Source: Paenibacillaceae bacterium (GTDB lineage Bacteria > Bacillota > Bacilli > Paenibacillales > Paenibacillaceae). Taken from it: DNA of 64,000 nt. Position 1 is the first letter of the stretch. Every line of letters starts with the position of its first letter. Positions 24,667 to 33,545 of this stretch are shown here, piece by piece. The stretch is taken from assembly GCA_900766135.1 (NCBI GenBank), contig CAAFUF010000048.1, positions 1 through 64,000 of the forward strand, read 5' to 3'. A model generated the notes under the pieces. The model worked only from the letters and a program-made list of their open reading frames with translations. It made no database searches and was not told where the DNA came from. The position numbers and the translations under genes were made by a program.

Positions 24667-25362
24667 TTATGCTTCTTTCGCCTGATCATAAAGCGAAATC
24701 AGCTCGTCAAAGGAGTCGATAAGCACGTCGGACCCGGCCAGCTCGCCGCCGTCACCGAATCCGGCATAAGCGCAGCCGATCACCGTCAGCCCGTTTTTCT
24801 TGCCTGCCTCGACATCGGAGGAACGATCGCCAACCATCCAGGCACGGGAAACGCCGTGTTTGTCCAAGAGCAGCTTGACCAAATCGACCTTGCTCGCCGT
24901 TTGATGTTCGCCTGCGCTGAAGATGCCTTCGAACAGCGGGAAAATCCGGTGTATCTCGGCTACACCTTTGACGTAATGCTCCAGCCCGTTGCTGGCGACG
25001 AACAACCGCACGCCCCGCCGGGTCAGCTCCTGCAGCGTTTCCGGTACCTGCGGATATAACGCGGTGGCTAGGCGCTGCAGCCCTTCCAGCTCGAATTCCA
25101 GCAGCAGCTCGTCGGCCCGGCGATGCACGGCCTCGCTCTGGTTCGGAATGACCCGGCGCCAAATCTCCGGCAGCAGCATCCCCAAGCAGCCTAAGATCGA
25201 CTCTTCCGGCGGCGTCTCCCCGGAGTAAAGCCCCTCTTCCCGCAGCCGATCAAATACCTGATGAAACACAGGTACCAGCAAGGTTTCCGTTTTGAACAAC
25301 GTCCCGTCCATGTCAAAGATCATCGCTTCCGGCTTAGGAAATTCGACTGTCTTTCTATCCAT
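24667..25362 (-). CDS. HAD superfamily hydrolase (phosphoglycolate phosphatase-like)
   Basis: 231-residue phosphatase of the HAD superfamily, subclass with helical cap. Motif I is MIFDMDGTL with D17 (nucleophile) and D19; motif II FVASNG; motif III/IV GDRSSDVEAGKKNG. Substrate is unknown; PGP-like and pyrophosphatase-like members look similar. The ATG at 25362 follows GGAAGGAATGTGGAG; an in-frame ATG 12 codons earlier has no site. It precedes, in the same direction, the MFS leader region. Confidence 0.85.
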   Translation of the reverse strand: MDRKTVEFPKPEAMIFDMDGTLFKTETLLVPVFHQVFDRLREEGLYSGETPPEESILGCLGMLLPEIWRRVIPNQSEAVHRRADELLLEFELEGLQRLATALYPQVPETLQELTRRGVRLFVASNGLEHYVKGVAEIHRIFPLFEGIFSAGEHQTASKVDLVKLLLDKHGVSRAWMVGDRSSDVEAGKKNGLTVIGCAYAGFGDGGELAGSDVLIDSFDELISLYDQAKEA

Positions 25363-25436
25363 CTCCACATTCCTTCCGTATGTATGATATAGCCTCATGA
25401 TATGTCAAAGCGGCATCCCTTGTAAACCGAAGGCAT

Positions 25437-26534
25437 TTACCCGGACTTCGCCCTGCGGGCCGAGCGCGCCTTGATTTCCGTGAACAGCAGTATAATCGCG
25501 GGGAGGATAACCTGGAACGGAAAAGCATAAAAAAAGTAGATTTCCCTGGCAAAATACTCCATTTCCATAATGTTACCGTAAAGAATGACGGCCAAATAGG
25601 TGACCAGCAAGCCCGTTTGAATCACAACGCTGCGATAACTGCTCAGGCCGAACAGCTTGGCGATGCCTTTGCTCGCCGCAAACAGGCACACGCTTATTTT
25701 TATGAATACGCCAATGACGAATACGATGGCCACCGTGCCTTCGATCCGCTGAATAAAATCCCCGACGGTGATCCGGCCTACAGCTGCATAAGACGGAAAG
25801 TAGACGTTGCTCATCGTGTACACGCCCAGTACCGCAATATTTCGGATGGAGATAAACAGCACCAAGCCCCCGCCGATCAGAAGACCAAGGATATAAACAT
25901 TGAGGAGCGACTTCTGGCCTTTGATGCAGGAAAATACGGCGGTAAACAAAATAATTTCGGCAAAGGGAAAGGAAAAGGCGGAGATGGCCCCCTTCCAGAC
26001 CGGTCCCCAGCCCCTGTCCAAGACCGGCAGAAGATTATCGAATTCCATCCTCCCGATCGTAAGCAAAAGCACGATCAAAATCGTAACCATGCCGACGTTA
26101 AACAGCAAGCGCGCGCTTCTTCCCATCGTTTCGATGCCGGCCAGAACGACGCCGGCGCTGAGCGCGGATACGAACAGCATCGGCACAATCATCGGCGTTT
26201 CCGGCATCGCCTGGGCGTCCATGAATTCCCCGAAGTTTCGTAGCACCAAAGCTGCTAGGTGAACGGCATACCAAACGTACAGCAAGATCAACACTTTTCC
26301 GAGCAGTCTCCCGAACACATTCTGACAGATATCGAATAGGTTCTGCCCGGGATAAAGCGCCAGCAGCCTCGCGGAGATCAGAACAACCGGAACGGCCATG
26401 CCGATGGCGATCAGAATTGCGATCCAGGCATCGTTTTTGGCTTGTCCCGCCGCGCCCAGGATCATCGTACTGCCCATGATGAACAGGATCAGAATATTCC
26501 TGGCCTCGCCTAGGGTAATCATTTCCTTGTTCAA
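25437..26534 (-). CDS. GerAB-type spore germination transporter subunit
   Basis: 365-residue APC-superfamily-like membrane protein with about ten helices, the B subunit of a germinant receptor, which binds the germinant and may conduct ions. Start is set to TTG at 26534, 8 bases after GGAGG; a GTG three codons earlier sits directly on that site. It is the last gene of the operon A - C - small - B, an order different from the A-B-C order of B. subtilis gerA. Confidence 0.88.
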   Translation of the reverse strand: MNKEMITLGEARNILILFIMGSTMILGAAGQAKNDAWIAILIAIGMAVPVVLISARLLALYPGQNLFDICQNVFGRLLGKVLILLYVWYAVHLAALVLRNFGEFMDAQAMPETPMIVPMLFVSALSAGVVLAGIETMGRSARLLFNVGMVTILIVLLLTIGRMEFDNLLPVLDRGWGPVWKGAISAFSFPFAEIILFTAVFSCIKGQKSLLNVYILGLLIGGGLVLFISIRNIAVLGVYTMSNVYFPSYAAVGRITVGDFIQRIEGTVAIVFVIGVFIKISVCLFAASKGIAKLFGLSSYRSVVIQTGLLVTYLAVILYGNIMEMEYFAREIYFFYAFPFQVILPAIILLFTEIKARSARRAKSG

Positions 26535-26552
26535 CCAATCCACCTCCAGACT

Positions 26553-26762
26553 TTAATGTCCGAACAACAGGCTCACCCATTCCTCGATCGGCCGAGACGG
26601 ACTTGGCAGCTTTACGTCGCTCGCCAGCAGCAGGGCTACCGTAAAAGACAACAGGCACATGGCACAACTTACGTAGAAATCCTTCTTATGGCCGTTTTTA
26701 TATGTTTGGACTTGATCCAACAGCACAACGACGATATAGGCGAAGACCGTAAACAGGATCAC
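26553..26762 (-). CDS. Small two-helix membrane protein in germination operon (D-subunit-like)
   Basis: 69-residue protein with two membrane helices (about 1-16, ILFTVFAYIVVVLLDQ, and 30-48, YVSCAMCLLSFTVALLLAS) and a short tail. Size, two helices and location match the small D subunits described next to some germinant receptors, which modulate receptor sensitivity. Start is GTG at 26762, overlapping the gerC stop in GTGA, so it is translated with the receptor. Confidence 0.78.
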   Translation of the reverse strand: MILFTVFAYIVVVLLDQVQTYKNGHKKDFYVSCAMCLLSFTVALLLASDVKLPSPSRPIEEWVSLLFGH

Positions 26763-27940
26763 GAACCCTCATCCTCCGTTTTGATCGGCTTTCGGGTCGA
26801 TGCCGTATTTTTGATCTCGACCTTGGCCTGGACGGTGACCTTTAAACGGGAGAACTTCTCGTCCCAATCCGGTTCAAGGGACTTCCATAGATGCGGCATT
26901 TTCTTATGAATCCGATCGCCGAAACCGAAAATATCCTGCTTATACCGCTTCTGTGCAATCTCGATCACGTTCTCCATTTCTTTCACCATCATATCCCCGG
27001 CCAATTTCTCGATTTCCGCACGGCCTTTGGACGTAAAATAGTCGACGTTCTCCTGAACCTCATCCACCGCCACAACCGTACGCGTCTTCACCCTGATTTC
27101 AACCTCTCCGTCCACGAGCACCGGCTCAATTTTGGTCTTGTTCTTGAAAACCTCCAGGGAAATCCCAGGCGCCCGGTTATAGCCGCCCAAAGGCAGGATG
27201 CCTCCTTTGATCTCATCCCGAAGAAACAGGACGTATTTCGTTTTGTGGTAATCCATCGTCCCCAACATTCTATCCAAATCGAAAACGGCCATACCGCTGA
27301 TCGAAGCCGTCTTCTTCCCATCGTCCTCCGCCAGGTAAATCATTGGCAGCACACTGCTGATCCCCGGGGTATTGATCGTATCCGCAAAATCATAGATCTC
27401 CATCACGGGAGAAGCGGAGACGCTTTTTTCGTTTTTCAGCATTTCATCGATTTTATAAGACAGAGGTTCGTCTAATTGTCCACCGATGTCCAAGACTTCC
27501 TTTGCCGTCTTTTCCCCCGAGACCAAAATGTGAATGTCGGCCCGCGTTTCCGAGTCCCTTACGTACCAATCGATGATTTTCGCCGCCCCGCTTCGGGCGA
27601 TTTCCTCACTCAATATAATCGATTTGGCGTGGGCCCAATACAGCCGCATTCCGGACTCCATGATCATCCTGCGCACGATTTCGAACATCGTATTTCCCGA
27701 CAGGCTGATCCGTTCGGAGCCCGTGCTCATCGAGTCTTCTCCCCCCTTACCATCGACCACCTCGACGGTCAGCGTAATCTCGTTGTCTTTTTCCCCTTTG
27801 TCGATCGCGATCCCGGCCACGGTCGAAATCTTCTCGACTTCCCGGTAGTTCCAGCAGCCGGTCAACGTAAAAAGCAACAGGCAGCCCATGATCCATGCGA
27901 AAAATTTCACCCATGATGTCATCGGTTTCCTCCGTTTCAT
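26759..27940 (-). CDS. GerC-type germination lipoprotein
   Basis: 393 residues of the Ger(x)C family. A signal peptide with lipobox LTGC (C29) anchors it to the outer face of the spore inner membrane, followed by WNYREVEKISTVAGIAID, the typical start of domain 1, and three-domain Ger(x)C architecture to the end. The start overlaps the gerA stop in ATGA and the stop overlaps the small gene, so all receptor parts are coupled. Confidence 0.92.
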   Translation of the reverse strand: MKRRKPMTSWVKFFAWIMGCLLLFTLTGCWNYREVEKISTVAGIAIDKGEKDNEITLTVEVVDGKGGEDSMSTGSERISLSGNTMFEIVRRMIMESGMRLYWAHAKSIILSEEIARSGAAKIIDWYVRDSETRADIHILVSGEKTAKEVLDIGGQLDEPLSYKIDEMLKNEKSVSASPVMEIYDFADTINTPGISSVLPMIYLAEDDGKKTASISGMAVFDLDRMLGTMDYHKTKYVLFLRDEIKGGILPLGGYNRAPGISLEVFKNKTKIEPVLVDGEVEIRVKTRTVVAVDEVQENVDYFTSKGRAEIEKLAGDMMVKEMENVIEIAQKRYKQDIFGFGDRIHKKMPHLWKSLEPDWDEKFSRLKVTVQAKVEIKNTASTRKPIKTEDEGS

Positions 27941-29424
27941 CTCATGACTTTACGAATCCGCCGCTTGGTTTGGGAAACCGGAGCCTTTACCTTCGATTCC
28001 CACCAGGGGGCCCGGATGATGGTATCCCTGACGTCCGCTTTTTTGAGGGAACCGACCGTCAGCATATAAGACACCCCGAAGCTCTGCATGCTCATCAAAT
28101 GAATGACCAGGGCGATCATGCCGAACAAATAACCGTAAAGTCCCATGAACGAGGACAACACCAGCAAGAGGAACCGCGAGAAGATCGATGCTGCTTTCAT
28201 CTTGATATTCAGCAATGTCGTAATTCCGGTAAAACCGACGACGATCACCATGGGGGCGCTGACAACTCTCGCGTCCACCGCTGCTTGCCCCAATACCAAG
28301 GCACCGACAATGCTTACGGCTTGGCCGATCGAGGTCGGGATTCGGGTTCCCGCCTCCCGCAAGATTTCGAAAACGATCAACATGACGAAACATTCCGCCA
28401 TCGTCGGCAGCGGCACGGATTGTCTTGCGGCGGATATGCTGAGCAGCAAGGGGGTCGGCATCATTTCCTGATTATAGGTGACCAGGGAGATATAGATGGC
28501 CGGAATGCTGATCGCGAGAAATTCTCCGAGAAACCGCATCGCCCGGTTAAACGACGCAAAGATGTAATTGCTATAATAGTCCTCGCTGACCTGAAAATAC
28601 TCCACGAACAGGTAAGGAACCGTGAGGGCAAACGGGCTTCCGTCAACCAGCACCGCGATCCTTCCCTCAAGGATTTTCCCTACAACCGCATCCGGGCGTT
28701 CCGTGTTGCCGACCGTTTCAAAGGGGGAAAGCGAGGTGTCCCTGATCATTTCTTGCAGTTGCCCGGAGTCAAGCACGGCGTCGATGTTTAGCTTTTCCAA
28801 ACGTTGGATCAGTTCGTCCAAAATCGTTGTGGAAACGGCCCCTTCCACATAACAAAGACAAACCGTCGTATTGGTAGTTGCTCCGAGTTCCATAAACCTG
28901 AATTTCAAATCCGGACTCTTCACTCGCCGCCGGATGAGCGTCAGGTTGATCATCAGCGATTCGGTGAAACCTTCCCTCGGTCCCAGCATCGCTTTTTCCG
29001 ATCCCGGTTCCGACACGCCCCGGGTCTGCCAGCCCTGCGTCCCGATAATCATTGCCTCGGCGTTCCCTTCTAGCAGCAATATCGTGTTACCATACAGCAG
29101 GGCGTTGAGAATTTCGTCCATATCGTCTGACAATCTGAGCTCGCTGGCGTCGATGATCCAGTCCATCAACAGTTGCATAAAGGGGATGTCATGGTTTGCC
29201 TTGATGGGTTGGTAGCCCAAAATCGGCCTGATGATGTTGTTGTTCATGGTTTCGGTGCTCACCATACCTTCGATATGGATCAAACAACCCGAAATGGATT
29301 TCACCTCGGGATGTTGGAATCTACGGATTTTCATGGTGCTGTCCCCGGAAAACATCCGCTTGAACATCGCGATGTTCTGCTCGATCGTATCCTGAAGGCG
29401 TTCATCGTTCAGCGCTATCCCCAT
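27937..29424 (-). CDS. GerA-type germination channel subunit
   Basis: 495-residue GerA family protein: a large N-terminal soluble domain (to about 285), with SGCLIHIEGMVSTE and FRDTSLSPFETVGNTERPD-like segments, then five to six membrane helices (PALYISLVTYNQEMMPTPLL region onward) and a basic C-terminal tail. GerA subunits form the ion channel of nutrient receptors in the spore inner membrane. An ATG at 29424 follows GGAAAGG. First gene of the operon; the expected sigma-G promoter is not clear. Confidence 0.93.
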   Translation of the reverse strand: MGIALNDERLQDTIEQNIAMFKRMFSGDSTMKIRRFQHPEVKSISGCLIHIEGMVSTETMNNNIIRPILGYQPIKANHDIPFMQLLMDWIIDASELRLSDDMDEILNALLYGNTILLLEGNAEAMIIGTQGWQTRGVSEPGSEKAMLGPREGFTESLMINLTLIRRRVKSPDLKFRFMELGATTNTTVCLCYVEGAVSTTILDELIQRLEKLNIDAVLDSGQLQEMIRDTSLSPFETVGNTERPDAVVGKILEGRIAVLVDGSPFALTVPYLFVEYFQVSEDYYSNYIFASFNRAMRFLGEFLAISIPAIYISLVTYNQEMMPTPLLLSISAARQSVPLPTMAECFVMLIVFEILREAGTRIPTSIGQAVSIVGALVLGQAAVDARVVSAPMVIVVGFTGITTLLNIKMKAASIFSRFLLLVLSSFMGLYGYLFGMIALVIHLMSMQSFGVSYMLTVGSLKKADVRDTIIRAPWWESKVKAPVSQTKRRIRKVMR

Positions 29425-29504
29425 CCTTTCCGCGATAATATGCGATATATGTTATACCCAAAAAGGGAGGAAAATATCAGCAATAATAGGGGGGATAACC
29501 AATG

Positions 29505-29538
29505 AAAAAAGCAGCGAGGAATTTTCTTTCCCCGCTGC
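29505..29538 (-). terminator. Terminator of the cellulase-like pseudogene
   Basis: On the minus strand GCAGCGGGGAA pairs with TTCCTCGCTGC (one G-U) around a short loop, followed by TTTTTT. It is 24 bases after the relic stop codon at 29563. Confidence 0.85.
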
Positions 29539-29562
29539 CTTCGTATGATTTTCGGCCGCTCT

Positions 29563-29971
29563 TCACTGGGTGATCAGCCAAAAGGCCTCCCAGGCGCCCC
29601 CGACCGTACGTTTTGATCAGGCTTTCCGCGTTCTCTGCGCCATGCAGGCTAGTCAAAGTTTCGCGCAGCGTCCATTCGTCCTTCACGCCGAGCGGCGACA
29701 TCCAGCCCTCCTGCAGCAACCAGCCGCCGAGATTGGTCCCCCGCAGGTTGACGATATTGCCGGTTCCGTAATTATTCCGCAGCACGGTCCCATTCGCCTT
29801 GAGAAACCCGCTTGGCTCGATTCTCGATACTCCGGCTTCCCCTTCCGCCGCCTTGGCTGACGGCGCAAACATCGAACCGCTTAACGTCGAAGCAGAAAGA
29901 ATAACACAAAATAGCAACGTACGGAGCATTCTCTTGATGTCGTTGACGGTGTTGGCGCTTTTCCTTCCCAT
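29563..29971 (-). pseudogene. Glycoside hydrolase family 5-like gene, internally deleted
   Basis: N-terminal start of a secreted GH5 (endoglucanase or exo-1,3-glucanase-like) enzyme: ATG at 29971 behind AAAGGAGG, signal peptide ending AKA-AEG, then VNLRGTNLGGWLLQEGWMSP and DEWTLRETL, typical of the family. After SLIKTYG homology stops where the rest of the barrel, including both catalytic glutamates, should follow. Shifting frame gives VGGAWEAFWLITQ and a stop 24 bases before a terminator, which looks like the original C-terminus. So most of the gene was lost by an out-of-frame deletion. A perfect cre site lies upstream. Confidence 0.75.
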
Positions 29972-30031
29972 CACAAATCCTCCTTTGTGCCAATAATGGT
30001 TTATATTTCCACTCCAAACATAAACTATTTT

Positions 30032-30045
30032 TGTAAGCGCTGTCA
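30032..30045. promoter_or_regulatory. cre site (CcpA operator)
   Basis: TGTAAGCGCTGTCA fits the CcpA consensus TGWAANCGNTNWCA at every position. It is 60 bp upstream of the decayed GH5 gene, as expected for a carbon-repressed polysaccharide hydrolase. Confidence 0.75.
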
Positions 30046-30069
30046 ATATAAAGTTAGTTTCATAGATTT

Positions 30070-31158
30070 TTAAATGATCTCTTCCAGAACCCGAGCGATT
30101 CGTGCGGTCTCGGCGGTCTCAATCCACGCTTGCGGAATCGCTACATGGCGGCAGTCGCTGCTTTGCAAATAACGGTAGATGATCCGGGTTTCATCAATTT
30201 CATCACGGGAGGGCTTACCGGCCATAGGGAACCCCGCTGGATCAAAGGAGTTCAACGCCTCTTCGGTCAACTTCATAGACAGGGTTGCATTCGCACCTTC
30301 CGAGAGGTCAACTTTTCGGCTATACAGGATCCGATTCCGCCGCAGCAAAAAGAATTTGGCCTCCCTCTCGCTCAAGAGCTCCATCACCATAACGTTCCGA
30401 TTCTGCCCGGCGAACCCGGCGATCTCCTCCTGCTTGGCGAACAAATCGACGGCGTTCAAGGCATCCCTAAACCTGGCTGCGGCTTCGAAGTCATATTGCC
30501 CGGAAGCCTCCCGCATCCGCAGCTCCAACTCTTCCCGGAGGCCGGGATCCCGACCGCCAAGAAGCGCGTCAAATCGCGCGAGGATTTGATTGTTGCTTTG
30601 CACCGCCTCCCCACCCAAGCATGCGCCGAGACATAACCCCAGCGAATGGTTCAAGCAAGGGACGCCGGCAGAAGCAGAACGGTTACGATTGCAGGCGATG
30701 CGCAAAGCCTCACGAATGCTTTGGACCGCCTGCTCCACGGTGCGCCGGCTCGCCGTATAGGGTCCGTAAGCATGTCGGATCTCCGGGTCCCCGGGCTCAT
30801 CCGCAACCTCCAGGTCCCAGATCCCTTCGTGGTCCCGGATCGCCAAATACGAATAACCGTGAGGGGTTTTCATTTTTTTGTTATACATCGGCTTCAGTTC
30901 GCGAATCAGCCGGCACTCCAACATCAAGGCTTCGAATTCGGTGTCCGTCATGCGGATTTCCAAGTCTTTGACGTTATGCGCTAGTCTTTCAACTTTCTTG
31001 GAGCGGTTACGGGATGCCTGAAAATAAGAGCGAACCCTTTGCTGCAAATTTTTGGACTTGCCGACGTAAATGACGCCTCCCGCCGCGTCCTTCATCAAAT
31101 AAACCCCGGGCGCAGCCGGGAGGGTCCGCAACTGATGTACGATCCGTTCGTTAGTCAT
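30070..31158 (-). CDS. UvrC-like nuclease lacking the RNase H half (Cho-like)
   Basis: 362 residues. A GIY-YIG domain (APGVYLMKDAAGGVIYVGKS, about 16-95) is followed by a cysteine cluster C156-X11-C168-X7-C176-X3-C180, the same spacing as the 4Fe-4S ligands of UvrC, then a UVR motif (YDFEAAARFRDALNAV). UvrC is about 600 residues; the C-terminal RNase H-like nuclease that makes the 5' incision is absent. Such short homologues could make only the 3' incision, like E. coli Cho, though Cho lacks the UVR part. Its start overlaps the phosphodiesterase stop. Confidence 0.85.
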   Translation of the reverse strand: MTNERIVHQLRTLPAAPGVYLMKDAAGGVIYVGKSKNLQQRVRSYFQASRNRSKKVERLAHNVKDLEIRMTDTEFEALMLECRLIRELKPMYNKKMKTPHGYSYLAIRDHEGIWDLEVADEPGDPEIRHAYGPYTASRRTVEQAVQSIREALRIACNRNRSASAGVPCLNHSLGLCLGACLGGEAVQSNNQILARFDALLGGRDPGLREELELRMREASGQYDFEAAARFRDALNAVDLFAKQEEIAGFAGQNRNVMVMELLSEREAKFFLLRRNRILYSRKVDLSEGANATLSMKLTEEALNSFDPAGFPMAGKPSRDEIDETRIIYRYLQSSDCRHVAIPQAWIETAETARIARVLEEII

Positions 31159-31703
31159 GGAGTGAACTCGATCCGTTTCACGGGTTCTCCGGCAAAATCC
31201 TTAACGATAAACGCCCCCGCCTCCAACACGCCATAGGAATTCGGGTAATCTTCTTTCGGTAACGCGATGGACCCCGGGTTCAACACATACACGCCGTCCT
31301 TGCGGTCGGCGACCGGCACATGCGTATGTCCCTGAATAAACACGTCGCCGGGCGCCAGCGGCGGAAGCTGCTCTATGCTGTATCCGTGCCCATGCGTGAC
31401 GTAAATCCGTCGCCCTTCGAAATAGAGCATGGCGTAATCCGCCATCATCGGAAATTCGAGCAGCATTTGATCCACTTCGGCATCGCAGTTCCCGCGTACG
31501 GCGATGATGTTCTGCTTAAGCCCGTTGAGCGTAGCCGCTACCCGTTTCGGATCATATCCGTCAGGCAGCGGATTCCTCGGACCGTGGTACAAGAAATCCC
31601 CCAGCATAATGATTTGGTCGGGTTGCTCCTCTGCCGCTTTGGCCACCGCCCGGTCCAGCCAAGTGCTTGACCCGTGGATATCGGAAATGAACATTAGTTT
31701 CAT
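31155..31703 (-). CDS. yfcE: YfcE-like metallophosphodiesterase
   Basis: 182-residue calcineurin-like phosphoesterase of the YfcE/MJ0936 type. All metal motifs are present: FISDIHG (D8, H10), LGDFLYHGP, RGNCD, THGHGYS and GHTHVP. These enzymes hydrolyse phosphodiesters in vitro; in vivo substrate unknown. ATG behind AAAGGAG. Its stop overlaps the UvrC-like start by four bases, so the pair is co-translated. Confidence 0.9.
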   Translation of the reverse strand: MKLMFISDIHGSSTWLDRAVAKAAEEQPDQIIMLGDFLYHGPRNPLPDGYDPKRVAATLNGLKQNIIAVRGNCDAEVDQMLLEFPMMADYAMLYFEGRRIYVTHGHGYSIEQLPPLAPGDVFIQGHTHVPVADRKDGVYVLNPGSIALPKEDYPNSYGVLEAGAFIVKDFAGEPVKRIEFTP

Positions 31704-31741
31704 AGAAAACCAACTCCTTTATCAAATCGTCTTAGGATAAA

Positions 31742-31767
31742 GAAAGACGCCCAATCGATTGAACGTC
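31742..31767 (-). terminator. Terminator of apbE
   Basis: AAGACG and CGTCTT flank CAATCGATTG-like pairing; on the minus strand the stem is followed by TCTTTAT. It lies 12 bases after the apbE stop. Confidence 0.7.
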
Positions 31768-31778
31768 TTAAAGCAGAT

Positions 31779-32858
31779 CTATTCGACCAGCGAGTACTGC
31801 TCGCTCGAAATCTTGAAAACATCCTTTAATCCCGACGTAACATAAATTTTGTCGTCTTTTGTGATAAACATGGCTTGCGTTTCTTCATTATAATTTTCAA
31901 CAAACTCCATCCCTTTTTCCAAGCCCATCACGTAGACGACGGTGGATAGCGCATCGGCATCCGTCGCATTGTCGGTCAGGATCGTCACGCTTTTCAACTC
32001 GTTTTGGGCTGGAGCGCCGGTTCTGGGGTCAAGAATGTGATGGTACATGACCCCGTCCTCGATGAAATACCGTTCATAAACTCCCGAGGTATTGATGACC
32101 TGGTCCTTTAATCGAATCGTTCCCACAGTAATGCCGCGCGAACTGTCGGGATCCTGAAGCCCGACGTTCCAGCTGTCGCCGTTCGGCTTGCTCCCGACCA
32201 CGATGATGCTGCTGCCGCCAAGATCGATCAGTGCGCTCTTCACGCCCTCTCCTCGCAGGTAAGCGGCGATCTCGTCGGCCGCATAACCTTTCCCGATGCC
32301 GCCCAGGTCCAGGACCATCCCCGGCCTTTTCAGAAAGACGGTGCGCCGGGCATCGTCCACAACCACATCTTTATATCCAACCAGGCTAAGTTCCCGTTGC
32401 AAATCCTCCGGCGCCGGAACATGGGCTCCTTCATGTCCGATCCCCCACAGATCGACCAGTCCGCCGACGGTCGGATCGAACAGCCCGTCCGTCTTTTCGG
32501 CGTAATCAAGCGAACGTTCCAGCACCTTCATCGTATCCTCCGAAACTTCAACCGCCTGTTTGCCGGCTTCCTGGTTCACTTTGTAAAGTTGGCTCGTCTC
32601 CAACGTACGGCTTAGCTCTTCATCCAAGGTATTCAGCATGTTGTCGATATGGGTCAAATGCTCTTCGGCCTTGGGGTCATCATACAATTTAATGTTAACC
32701 ACCGTATCAAAAATATAATATTGTTTCGCGGCCGGCTCCGCGGCAGCCGGATTCTCCTTATTCCCCGCATTCCCTCCGCAGCCGGACAGGATTGTCGTCA
32801 GGATTGCCGTCAAACCTAGGATCACGGCCTGTTTGCGCCATTTCTGTGTTCGTTGCAT
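31779..32858 (-). CDS. apbE: FAD:protein FMN transferase ApbE (lipoprotein)
   Basis: 359 residues with a lipoprotein signal (lipobox LSGC, C27). The ApbE core shows the family motifs: YYIFDTVVNIKLYD, LFDPTVGGLVDLWGIG, LDLGGIGKGYAAD, SALIDLGGSSIIVVG and DATDADALSTVVYVMG. It attaches FMN covalently to threonine of extracytoplasmic partner proteins. No FMN-binding partner gene is nearby. GAGGTGA precedes the ATG. The 200 bp upstream hold a TACAAT-like -10 and an imperfect GAAGC/GCTTC hairpin. Confidence 0.92.
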   Translation of the reverse strand: MQRTQKWRKQAVILGLTAILTTILSGCGGNAGNKENPAAAEPAAKQYYIFDTVVNIKLYDDPKAEEHLTHIDNMLNTLDEELSRTLETSQLYKVNQEAGKQAVEVSEDTMKVLERSLDYAEKTDGLFDPTVGGLVDLWGIGHEGAHVPAPEDLQRELSLVGYKDVVVDDARRTVFLKRPGMVLDLGGIGKGYAADEIAAYLRGEGVKSALIDLGGSSIIVVGSKPNGDSWNVGLQDPDSSRGITVGTIRLKDQVINTSGVYERYFIEDGVMYHHILDPRTGAPAQNELKSVTILTDNATDADALSTVVYVMGLEKGMEFVENYNEETQAMFITKDDKIYVTSGLKDVFKISSEQYSLVE

Positions 32859-33058
32859 CGTTTCACCTCATTTGAAATTCCACGCCTCTAGTGGTTAACA
32901 TATCGTATTGTATAATTTCCTCAACCTATTAGTCCAGTAAGTACGTCACTCGCAGGGCTAGAGGTGCATGGCAAAACGAGCGCAAACGAAATTGAAGCAG
33001 GATGAATCCCGCTTCTCTATCTTAGACGAACCCCAGACTGTGAGCCCGAAGGAACCTA

Positions 33059-33313
33059 TCACCTTAGAAGGTCATCATCACGGGTAATGTTTTCGTAAGA
33101 GCGATTATACCTCCGAAAGTCGTCTAGATACTGGCGTTCTTGGTTTTTCACATGGTAAACGCTACCTCCCCCAATCAGAACCAAGGCCAGAACCAGCATA
33201 ATTCGGTAAGCAAATGTAAAATGATCGGTAGCAAAGCCGATGACTATTCCCAGGATAGCCATCGCCAAAAGGCCCCAAAGCACGGGTTTCATTATTCTTT
33301 TCGCCTTTTCCAT
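33059..33313 (-). CDS. Small two-helix membrane protein, function unknown
   Basis: 84 residues: basic N-terminus, two hydrophobic helices (about 10-28 and 34-52) and a charged C-terminal tail (NQERQYLDDFRRYNRSYENI). No family recognised. A strong GGAGGTGA site supports translation. It is divergent from hcp; an imperfect hairpin at 32994-33015 may end its transcript. Confidence 0.68.
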   Translation of the reverse strand: MEKAKRIMKPVLWGLLAMAILGIVIGFATDHFTFAYRIMLVLALVLIGGGSVYHVKNQERQYLDDFRRYNRSYENITRDDDLLR

Positions 33314-33403
33314 AATTCACCTCCGGCATCATTAATTGTATTATATCAACGTTTCTCTAGAAAGCGAGAGCTCGTGGGATGTTTTATATTTTGTGGAAAT
33401 TTT

Positions 33404-33453
33404 TGTGATCCTGATCACTCAGCCGGAAGCGCCCTGGCGATATGCTTCTGGCA
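33404..33453 (+). promoter_or_regulatory. Fnr-type site and promoter of hcp
   Basis: TGTGATCCTGATCACT at 33404-33419 differs from TGTGA-N6-TCACA in one base. TATGCT at 33441-33446 puts the start at 33453 and the site centre at exactly -41.5. No -35 hexamer is needed or seen. The 92-nt leader ends with AAGGAGG before the hcp ATG. Confidence 0.75.
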
Positions 33454-33545
33454 GAATCGGAGGTGCAACCCCTTATACTCCGGATTGTGAAATATACCAC
33501 ATCTCCGTTTCCCCTTACTTATCCCTATTTCAAGGAGGTTTCCCC

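Noticed and set aside
29425..29460. Sigma-G promoter for the germination operon
   Set aside because: CATATTA is present but too close to the ribosome site, and no -35 lies at 17-18 bp spacing.
32994..33015. Hairpin GAAGC/GCTTC as a strong terminator
   Set aside because: The stem is imperfect and no U-tract follows on the minus strand, so it is mentioned only as a weak possibility.
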